Source of the DNA: Symbiodinium natans
Lineage: Eukaryota; Sar; Dinophyceae; Suessiales; Symbiodiniaceae
NCBI GenBank assembly: GCA_905221605.1
Contig: CAJNDS010000613.1
Span: 121,001 to 185,000, forward strand
Length of the DNA: 64,000 bases
Direction of reading: 5' to 3'
Shown here piece by piece: positions 56,693-64,000 of the stretch (position 1 is the stretch's first letter; every line of letters begins with the position of its first letter). A program made the translations under genes and the position numbers. A model generated the notes under the pieces. The model did not search any database. It had not been told where the DNA came from and saw only the letters and a list, made by a program, of their open reading frames with translations.

Positions 56693-56800
56693 CCCAAGGG
56701 CCCATGTACCTGATTGCTATATACTTGGGCCCCAAAGACCCTATATGGGAAGCACTTTAAGGCCCAAGTATTCCCCATTTAGGTACATGGAATCTTGGGG
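56693..56800. repeat. Family G dispersed repeat, copy 2 (hairpin)
   Basis: CCCCAAGGGCCCATGTACCT and AGGTACATGGAATCTTGGGG are inverted ends; the middle is also palindromic (CTTGGGCCCCAAAGACC / AAGGCCCAAG). Copy 1 lies at 46757. Confidence 0.7.
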
Positions 56801-57176
56801 AAGGCTTTAACACGAACCCGCCCAGAAAACCCAAACGTTGAAACCCTAAACCGGATGATGCATCCATGTGGCACGTTGCTGACTGACGGCCTCCTCCCAA
56901 AGGAAGCGGGTTTCGGGTTCAGGGGCTTAGGGTTTAGGGTTTAGGGTTTAGGGTTGTTGGAAGGTTTAGGTTGAGGCGTTATCATCTCAACTCCCGTGGT
57001 CCCAACACATCCCTGCCGTATCCGCAGGAGCAGGCTTGTCTTCGACCTAGACCTCTAATTATGGTTTCTGTTGCTTTTGTTCTGGTTGGGGGCGGCACCT
57101 ATGTTTTTTTTAAGAGTCGGTATACTTCAATACGAAAATCGGGTACCCAAATGAGGTGAGGAACTACGGTTTAGGG

Positions 57177-57242
57177 GTAAACCCTAAACCCTAAACCCCT
57201 AAACCCTAAACCCTAAACCCTAAACCCTAAACCCTAAACCCC
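57177..57242 (+). repeat. CCCTAAA array
   Basis: About nine copies. An opposed TTTAGGG array (57320-57400) lies 80 bp to the right, again with a short island between. Confidence 0.95.
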
Positions 57243-57430
57243 GAAACCTCCAAAGCCTCAGCCTGGTAGCCTAAGGCCTGCGGGACACGCCTTGCGACTG
57301 GTCTTTCGTTTAAGGCGTAGGGTTTAGGGTTTAGGGTTTAGGGTTTAGGGTTTAGGGTTTAGGGTTTAGGGTTTAGGGTTTTGGGTTTAGGGTTTACGGT
57401 TCAAGGTCTCCAAGATCCCTCATCCTAAAC

Positions 57431-57489
57431 ATCCAAGAAGCCGTGACATGCTATAGAAGGAGCCATCTGAGATGACGGGAACCTTCATA
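57431..57489 (-). CDS. Unassigned exon
   Basis: CCTAG|T ATG AAG GTT... reads MKVPVISDGSFYSMSRLLG. The 3' edge is GGAT|GTTTAGG, another telomere-like GT donor. Confidence 0.45.
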
Positions 57490-58206
57490 CTAGGGAGGAG
57501 GCATTAATGTCATTGGGAGGTGAGCCTAAACAATAAATCCTGAAACCTGAACCCTGAACCCTAAACCCTAAACCCTAGTCCTTTCTGCTCAGAATCAACC
57601 CTTCGGCGTTGGGTCCCGAACCGCGGGCTGCTTGTGTTTTTGAGTTTTGGGTTTTGGGTCTTGGGTGTAGGGTGTAGGGTGTGGCAGTATACAAGGCAAA
57701 CCTTTCGTAGCGGATTTAGCTCGAGTACTGAAACCCCAGACACGACTCTGAGTAGAACCTGTGCGAATCAGAAGCCCTAAACCCTAAACCCTAAACCCTA
57801 AACCCTAAACCCTAAACCCTACATCCTAAACTCAAAGCTGGCTGGGTTTGAAGGGCACCGGCTGGATAACTTAGGGAAAATGCAATGATGACTTTGTGAA
57901 GAAGCTTAACCTTGATATCCACAAGTCCAGATATATCAGAACCTCTGAACCCTAAACCCCAAACCCTAAACCCCAAACCCCAATCCCTACACCCTAAATC
58001 CCTCAAAAAGGGGACTCACTCCACTCCCCCCCCCCCCCCCCCCCCTCCTAACCTTGGAAACCCCTAAACCCCTAACCCCTAACCCCTAGACACTAGACCC
58101 TAAACCCTAAACCCTAAACCCTAAACCCCTAACCCTTAACCCTAAACCCTAAACCCTAAACCCTAGACCCTAACCTTGGAAACCCCTAAGGGAGCCAAAG
58201 CATCGC

Positions 58207-58266
58207 CTCGGAGGGCTTCCCCCCTCGTGCGTTCTGGGCCAGCCTCGCGTTGAAAAGGGTCGGTGC
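58207..58266 (-). CDS. Unassigned exon
   Basis: AAAG|GCA CCG ACC... reads APTLFNARLAQNARGGKPSE; GC donor GAG|GCGATG. Confidence 0.5.
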
Positions 58267-58375
58267 CTTTTAAACCTCCTCTAAGCCTTTAAGGTTGAGG
58301 GTTGAGGGTTGAGGGTTGAGGGTTTAGGGTTTAGGGTTTAGGGTTTAGGGTTTAGGGTTTAGGGTTTAGGGGCTA

Positions 58376-58498
58376 GGGGGTTCATGGTACTTATTAACCA
58401 ATTGCAACCGTACTTATGACTGTACGTATAACCATATCAGGGCACTTCAGGGGCTATAAGTGGGGTGTAAGTACAGTTATAATTGGTTCAGAAGTAGG
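58376..58498. repeat. Family B relative
   Basis: GGGGTTCATGGTACTTATTAACCAATTGCAACC...TTATAATTGGTTCAGAAGTAGGTACC, with inner inverted ATTATAACCAATTG-type arms. Confidence 0.55.
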
Positions 58499-59062
58499 TA
58501 CCAAGTAAACCCTAAACCTTACACCCTAAAGCCTAAACCCCAAACTGCTTTTTTGGTCCTAGCGCCTGCAAGGGATGAACCTGCTAGGGAAGAGGGTAGT
58601 GAGGCGCACAGGGCTTTAGCCTTAAAGGTCCTCTCAAGGGGGGCTTCGGGGTCGACACGGGCTTGGGGTCAGGGTTTATGTTTTGGGGTTTAGGGTTTAG
58701 GGTTGAGGGTTGGTTTAGGGTTTAGGGTTGTTGAGGGTTTAGGGTAGGTATGCGGGGGAATAGGGGGGTGTGGGAGTGGGAGTGCCTTTATTGGTTTCCT
58801 TCCTTCCCTACTAACCGGTTTCAAGTGCACTTTTGCGTGTCTAGTCTGGTGTGAGGAAGGAGCCCATAAAACCAAAAGAGGGCAAATGGGGGCGTACCAC
58901 CGGGCTTACTAGAGAGCCTCTGGGTTCTCGGGTTTTCGCACTGTGGTTTAGCGGCTGCTTAGTGCTGGGGGACTTAGAGTGGATCCCATAGCCTATAGGG
59001 GTGCTGGGTAGCATGCTTTCAACTCTACGAACTGAGGGGGTTTGATGTTGTAAGCACCTATC

Positions 59063-59116
59063 CTCAGGTCGCCACATGGCTTTCATCTTCTCCTCCATGG
59101 GGGACGGCATGATGAC
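59063..59116 (-). CDS. Unassigned exon
   Basis: GCCGAG|GTC ATC ATG... reads VIMPSPMEEKMKAMWRPE; GA donor CCTGAG|GATAGG. It may be a 3' exon of the membrane gene at 59.9-61.3 kb or of a separate gene. Confidence 0.45.
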
Positions 59117-59898
59117 CTCGGCTCACAGCTCAGGACTGCTTCCAACCAGGCATAACCAGGCCCCAAACTACCACTCGGCCTGCTTGGGCCGTGTTGCCTG
59201 AAACCAAGCACTACACGCTCCAGCACGCGAGTTCTTGGAAGTGCTGCGCACGCCTAAGGGGCCCAAAGCGCTGCTTTGGGGGGCTTCCCAAGCCGATTTT
59301 ATCAAGAGTTGCCGGAGGCCACGAGATTCTAGAGGTTCAAAGCACCAGGTTCCGTTGAAAATGCCTTCGTAACTTATGTCACCTCCCCCGAGCTGGGGTG
59401 GGTGCCTGAGACTTGCAGAAAGCCTAAACCCTAAACCCTAAACCCCTGACCCCCCTAAACCCCTCAACCCCGCTTGGAAGCCCCAAAGGTCCTGAAGCCC
59501 TATAGGCCCAAACCCCCGGTTTACTTTGGCACAAGGAGGGTTTGCATGTGGGGTTCGGGGTACTATATCATATAGGGTTTCCAAAGTGTCTCTATGTGGT
59601 CTCGACGGGGATATCTCTAGAGGGTTTCAGGATCTGCGGGGGCAGGGCTTCTCAGATGCAGGGGGGCAATTCGATGTCTGGAAAATGCAACCTCCTATGA
59701 CAGTCGACACTCAACTCTAGCTCCTGCTTCGGGCTCCGGCTCCGGCTCCGAGATTGGGCCCCGTTTCTGCTGTGGTTGCCAGGAGCTCTCATGGCACTGC
59801 GCTCTGCACAGGAGATCTGAGGCAGATGGGCAAAGGGTTTGGCGGGTGTAGAATTTCAGTATAGCCTCGAAGGGTCGAACTCCTTGAATCTCGATGCA

Positions 59899-61287
59899 TC
59901 AGCCGACCCTGCCATACAAGTTGCGCCAAAGGGCGGGCGCTGAGGTTCGCTGTGGCTTGGCCGAGCCTCCGCGCTGGTGGCTGGCGTGAAACTCGGAGAC
60001 TGTATCTCTTCGATGCCTGCAACAGGTCGCGGCACAGGTGCCGTCTGGCTGCTTGTCGATGCTGCCAAGTTCGAGGTGCACCTGCTTGTAAATAGCCCTG
60101 ACGATGCCAAGAATGCTTATCAGCATGCTGAGATTGAACTGGGTCGCGGCGGCATTGCGCAATGATGTAATGGCGGTACCCTGAATAAGCAATGACAGAA
60201 AGCTCTCGGAAAGCTTCTCGGATTGCAAGACTCGCAGGAGCACATCGGTCTGGTATCCGACTTGAAAGGACTCTCTGATGGCAGCAGCAATCGCACAAAC
60301 TCCGAATCGCAGTTGCTGCACCAGACTCCACAAAAGCACACAAGCCTGGCAACCTGCCAGCAAGTATTGCTTGGTTTGGACCAGGGTCGAGAGGCAGCTT
60401 ACGTCAAGCATGATATCTAGCAAATAGAATGCGACTTCCCACGTCAGCCAGGCGCGCCCTGTCCAGCTTGGGATTCTCGGAGCTCCCGAGGTCTGCATGG
60501 CTCGTAGCATCTTCTGCTTCTCAGCATGGATTGCACTGCGCAGCAGGTCTGCATCGAGGTCCGTCATCTGCAAGCACAAGTACAGAAGGAACCACAAGGG
60601 CGGCGCAATCATGGCGCAGAGAAGGATGCTGACCCGCTGCAGCAGGGCGTGTGGTGCCCCATCCAGGCCTGTAGAGCAGAAGATGGGCCCTAAACTGTAG
60701 CAGAGGTTTGTGTGGATGCCGGCCCTCTGTGTGCAGTGACAAGTCCTAAGCCGAATGAGGCACATGTTAGCACTCGGTGTGTACTCCGAGAGCAAGGCTT
60801 CCCAGACGGCGTCCGTGTGACATGCCGGCAGTATACAGCCTGCCGCCGCAGAGTCGTATGCTTCTTCCCAGGATGGCTGGTCTGTGCACATCGTCGCCAG
60901 GCTGCTCCACTGAAGGCCTAGGGAGACAAAGGCCACACTGGAGAGAAGCAGCCGGAAAGCTGCTTCCCAGGCGCAACCTGGTCCTTGTGACTCGTGCTCT
61001 TGTGAGAGCCTGAACATGGATTGGCGGCTGGTTGCTGCAAGGAGAGCCGGTTGCCGCAGTAACGCAAGCACTGGCACCTTCTGCACCAACTTCATGAGAA
61101 CAAGTAGCAGGAGGCCCCCCATGTAGACGTACTCATTCATGAGGAACGGGAGCGCCAGGATGCCAAAACCGCTTAAGACTTCGAACATCAGTACCCACCA
61201 GACCAGCCAGGACACGCCCCTGCAAGTTTCCCTGAGCGCAGTCTCCACCGCTTTCAGGTGCATCGCCAAGGGCAGAGGAACCGACAT
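59899..61287 (-). CDS. Polytopic membrane protein, Cys-rich loop
   Basis: Uninterrupted 462-codon frame from ATG 61287 (MSVPLPLAMHLKAVETALRE) to a TGA at 59899. The ATG is preceded by GGTGCAG|AA, a plausible acceptor for spliced-leader trans-splicing or for an intron. Hydrophobic segments lie at about residues 25-48, 53-68, 111-127, 219-240, 282-304, 307-325, 360-372 and 383-398. Between the third and fourth lies a loop of about 90 residues with at least eight Cys, suggesting an extracytoplasmic disulphide-rich domain. The stretch 'YLLDIMLDVSCL...QYLLAGCQA...ESFLSLLIQG' loosely recalls the order of motifs in XK-related proteins; weak. The last ~60 residues are basic/Ser-rich and overlap another open minus frame (59856-60110), so the true C-terminus may be spliced. 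GC content and codon use fit a real gene. Confidence 0.7.
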   Translation of the reverse strand: MSVPLPLAMHLKAVETALRETCRGVSWLVWWVLMFEVLSGFGILALPFLMNEYVYMGGLLLLVLMKLVQKVPVLALLRQPALLAATSRQSMFRLSQEHESQGPGCAWEAAFRLLLSSVAFVSLGLQWSSLATMCTDQPSWEEAYDSAAAGCILPACHTDAVWEALLSEYTPSANMCLIRLRTCHCTQRAGIHTNLCYSLGPIFCSTGLDGAPHALLQRVSILLCAMIAPPLWFLLYLCLQMTDLDADLLRSAIHAEKQKMLRAMQTSGAPRIPSWTGRAWLTWEVAFYLLDIMLDVSCLSTLVQTKQYLLAGCQACVLLWSLVQQLRFGVCAIAAAIRESFQVGYQTDVLLRVLQSEKLSESFLSLLIQGTAITSLRNAAATQFNLSMLISILGIVRAIYKQVHLELGSIDKQPDGTCAATCCRHRRDTVSEFHASHQRGGSAKPQRTSAPALWRNLYGRVG

Positions 61288-61660
61288 TTCTGCACCCGTG
61301 GGTTCTTTTAGGCGTTCCGGGTTTAGGATTCAATGAGGGGCTTTGGGGGCAGCCACTTCTACTCAGCTGATTGGAGCTCAGGGTACTCCTCAGACCACCC
61401 AGAATCATAACAACTCCCCGCCCAAAAAGTCAGCACCCTGTAACGATTCCCGTAAACCCTAAACGTGCTTTTTCCTGGGCTTAGAGTTGGAGGGCTTAGG
61501 GGGCATTTTGAAACCTTGTCTTGTGGGGAGCAAACCGGGCCGGAGCTGAAATGCCACCAAGGGTTTAGGGTTTAGGGTTTAGGGTTTTAGGGTATGACAA
61601 GTAGGCTGACACTGTAGCTTCAGGCCACCTCCCCAAGCATGGAGTCGAGGTTGAACGGCT

Positions 61661-61849
61661 TCATTTCGCTAGGGCGTACACGGAAGGCTCAGGCCCGCAC
61701 CCAGATGGAGGCTCAAGGCCGATCTTACACAGCTCCGCGGGCGGTAGGGCGCTAGACTTGCAGGACTTTTCACTGCCTATCTCATGCCCTGTTCGGAGCT
61801 CTGCCTCAACATCCAAGCTATCATCTGAGTCATGGGAAGAACTCTGCAC
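61661..61849 (-). CDS. Terminal exon of an unknown gene
   Basis: An open frame from about 61870 reads FSDFVQSSSHDSDDSLDVEA, then ELRTGHEIGSEK...PSVYALAK and a TGA. Acidic/Ser-rich, with no start needed because GTGCAG lies just upstream. It ends about 370 bp before the membrane-protein ATG, so it is probably the end of the preceding gene. Confidence 0.45.
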   Translation of the reverse strand: MQSSSHDSDDSLDVEAELRTGHEIGSEKSCKSSALPPAELCKIGLEPPSGCGPEPSVYALAK

Positions 61850-62039
61850 AAAGTCGCTGAAACTCGGCCCCTAAACCCAGCAACCCTATAGTTCGAAGGA
61901 GTGAGGTGCGAAGTGGCCATGTGCTGCATGAGCTGGGGTCTGCAAAGAGCCGACAGGCCTTATGGGCCATCCGGGTTGCGCAAGATCACGGCCATCTGTG
62001 CAACTCGATGGTCCGCAAACGGAGCGTGGGTGTGCGTGC

Positions 62040-62345
62040 GTACATACATACATACATGAATTTTGCATATTTAGACATATATGAATAATATATACACATA
62101 TATATATATATATTTATTTATTTATTTTTATTTATTTATACTTATGTATACATAAAAAGGATGTACACGAGCACTAACATGTGCTTGCCTTAGCTATGTA
62201 CGTGCGTATACCCATATACATTCATTCATACATACAAGCGAATATACACATACATAGGTAGATAGGTAGAAAGATACAGATAGAGGGAGAGAGGGAGAGA
62301 GAGAGAGAGAGAGCCAGGTAGAAAGATGCAGAGAGAGAGAGAGCT
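62040..62345. repeat. TA-, CATA- and GA-rich microsatellites
   Basis: CATA units, (TA)n, TTTA units, GATAGG and (GA)n in succession. Confidence 0.9.
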
Positions 62346-63025
62346 TAAACAACAAAAACATGAGTCTTAACCTGGCAGATCCAGTCCGTTTCCGGTCTGA
62401 TCCTAGTGTTCGGGTGCAGGGTTTAGGGTTTAGGGTGTTGGGTAAGCCCTAAACACTAAACCTAATGCTGAGGGTGTTCGGCTGTTGGGCGTCTCGTGGG
62501 ATGAGGCTTATGGCGTTGAGGAAAACACTAAGCTTTCCCAACTCGTACAGCCCCACAGTCCCTAAACCCCAAGCAACCCCGCACCTTCCAAAACCCCAAA
62601 ACCCTAAACTATCAACACCATGCACGCAAAAACACCACCCTGAAATTCATGAGCAATAAGCCCAAGCCCGCTTGACCTGCAGGCTTTGCCTCGGCTTGGG
62701 GATCTAAGGCTTGAGGCGAAGAAGGTTTTTTAGGGTTTAGGGTCCTTTAGGTTGAGGTTTTGACATTTTAGGCTTGAGTGCTTTTTTGGGGGGTTTTGGG
62801 CGGCAGGTTCTTTGGATTGAGCGTCTAGGCTTTAGGGTTTGAGGGCGATGGGGTTTTGGCGTTTAGGGTTTGTAGCTTGTCTTGAATTCGGGCCTCAAGG
62901 CCTGAGATTTTAAGGTGTAAGGGTGTAGGGTTGAGATATTCAGGGCTTGGGGGCTTATAATAGGGTTTAGGCAACTATAGGGCCTTGAGGTTACAAGCTA
63001 ACGAGTTTCGAGGTTACAGGGTTTA

Positions 63026-63165
63026 GGAAGCATAAGGCTTAGACACTTCTGGGGGCTAAATTTCGGCTGGAAGCAGAAGGCTTAGACACTTATGGGGGCT
63101 AGATTTCGGCTGACCTCCTTCTGGGCGAATACAGCTGAACTTCGCGAATACAGCTGAACTTCGGA
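63026..63165 (+). repeat. Two short tandem duplications
   Basis: AGGCTTAGACACTT(C/A)TGGGGGCTA(A/G)ATTTCGGCTG is present twice about 52 bp apart, and GCGAATACAGCTGAACTTC twice in tandem just after. Confidence 0.85.
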
Positions 63166-63465
63166 ACAACAAAGATCCGCGAGTGAGAAGCTTCAGCTGA
63201 AATGAAAAAATGAAAGCACCCTAACATAGCCTAATTCAACACGCTACACCAAGCCTCACAGAGCCAACAATCCCCAATGCGAGAACGAGCTTCGTGGCAA
63301 CGGCTTGATAGAACGCCACCGTTCAGGGCATTCCATGGGCCACATCACCTACACCTCCATGCCCTATACGCCGTATTCGCCCGAAATCCCTCAACCCCTC
63401 AAGGGCTTAGGGGGGCTTAATCAGGGCCTAGGGTTTAGGGTTTAGGGGCCCAAACTAATGACCCC

Positions 63466-63531
63466 TCAACCGCTTCCAGGCTGCATGTGATCCTTGTACT
63501 GGATGAGGGCGTTCATGTCGAGGCCTAAGAC
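63466..63531 (-). CDS. Unassigned exon
   Basis: TGGAG|GTC TTA GGC... reads VLGLDMNALIQYKDHMQ, then PGSG and a stop, or a GA donor at AAG|GATCAC. G/C-ending codons. Confidence 0.45.
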   Translation of the reverse strand, partial: VLGLDMNALIQYKDHMQPGSG

Positions 63532-63842
63532 CTCCATGCGGGTTTAGGGTTTAGGGCTTAGGGTTTAGGGCTTAGGGTTTAGGGTTTAGGGTTTAGGGCT
63601 TAGGGCTTTCGGTCCAGGACTTCAGGCCTTCCGGGCTTCTTTGGGTTCAGGGTTTTTAGGGGTTTAGGGTTCAGAGGTTTCTGGAAGAAGGTTTTAGGGT
63701 GTGGGGTTATAGGCTTCAGGGTTAACTGGCAAGGGGTTGAGGTTTTTTACCGGATCTGCTACAGGGTCCTTGGCGGGTCTTAAGGTAGTGAGATTTTTAA
63801 GAAATATTCAACCTACCCCTTGCAGGCATACCCCTTACAAGA

Positions 63843-64000
63843 AATCCGCCGAGGCCTCGGGCCGAAGGTGTATAGGTAGTCAGAACAGGCACCCCCCTCC
63901 AATCCTCCCCCCCCCCTTTTTTTGCCTCAAATGGGTACCCCCCCTAGGTGAGCAGGGTCCGCAAGCGGATGGTTCGCCAGGACCAGAGGCAGTTGCAGCC
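63843..64000. repeat. Long dispersed repeat, copy 2
   Basis: Same order and orientation as 50489-50669, with a shorter poly-C/T middle. Runs off the window edge. Confidence 0.85.

Larger units (their letters stand above)
56024..59898. other. Interval with scattered minus exons
   Basis: Besides the exons listed, minus frames at 56110-56175 (DPLGKTGASPNILRCS) and 56865-56910 (AVSQQRATWMHH) and a two-strand open stretch at 58555-58670 remain unassigned. 58020-58045 is poly-C. 59140-59420 and 59500-59720 show no secure exon. Confidence 0.35.

Noticed and set aside
1-64000. CRISPR array, tRNA or rRNA genes
   Set aside because: The regular repeats are 7-mers without unique spacers; I recognised no tRNA or rRNA core sequence.

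Overview
The window looks like nuclear DNA of a dinoflagellate. Three things point there. It is full of the Arabidopsis-type telomere heptamer TTTAGGG/CCCTAAA. It encodes protein families that are typical of dinoflagellates: a ubiquitin-like plus ankyrin protein, a 'GDGSVVTWG...GGDSS' RCC1-like repeat protein, and a polytopic membrane protein with a WSHSW motif. Its introns often use GC or GA donors. I see no rRNA, tRNA, CRISPR or bacterial-type operon. All exon calls are hand translations; they rest on reading frame, splice phase and family motifs, not on a database search.

Every gene I can assemble lies on the minus strand and is read right to left. From right to left they are: (1) a polytopic membrane protein, 59.9-61.3 kb; (2) a multi-exon membrane protein with DEFWSHSW and TRLWCVF motifs, 51.7-56.0 kb; (3) an RCC1-like repeat gene with a ubiquitin-like N-terminus, 35.7-40.3 kb; (4) a hydroxymethylglutaryl-CoA synthase (HMGCS) gene cut into more than 20 exons, many only 20-70 nt long, from 32.3 kb to a stop codon at 11.54 kb; (5) a ubiquitin-like/ankyrin gene from 6.4 kb off the left edge. 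An exon that fits the HMGCS N-terminus in sequence and splice phase lies at 44.2 kb, so the whole RCC1-like gene would sit inside one HMGCS intron unless the assembly is wrong. Unassigned minus-strand exons at 45-49 kb, 56-59 kb and 63.5 kb point to at least one or two further genes.

The hundreds of telomere-like heptamers are not at a chromosome end. Where I can place splice sites, the arrays lie in introns. They occur in both orientations, form head-to-head palindromes, carry locally homogenised variants (TTTGGGG, TTTAAGGG), and in places seem to provide the GT donor itself (GTTTAGG, GTTAGGG). The same introns hold at least two short inverted-repeat families (called A and B here), a third (D) of which one copy exactly fills an intron, and several single hairpin elements. 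Many exon junctions show a short duplication around AG|G. This fits introner-like transposons that make introns, followed by telomere-repeat expansion inside them.

The remaining sequence is intron or intergenic DNA with simple repeats (poly-G/C, TA, GATATA, CAG), paired dispersed repeats, and exon-like islands I could not assign.
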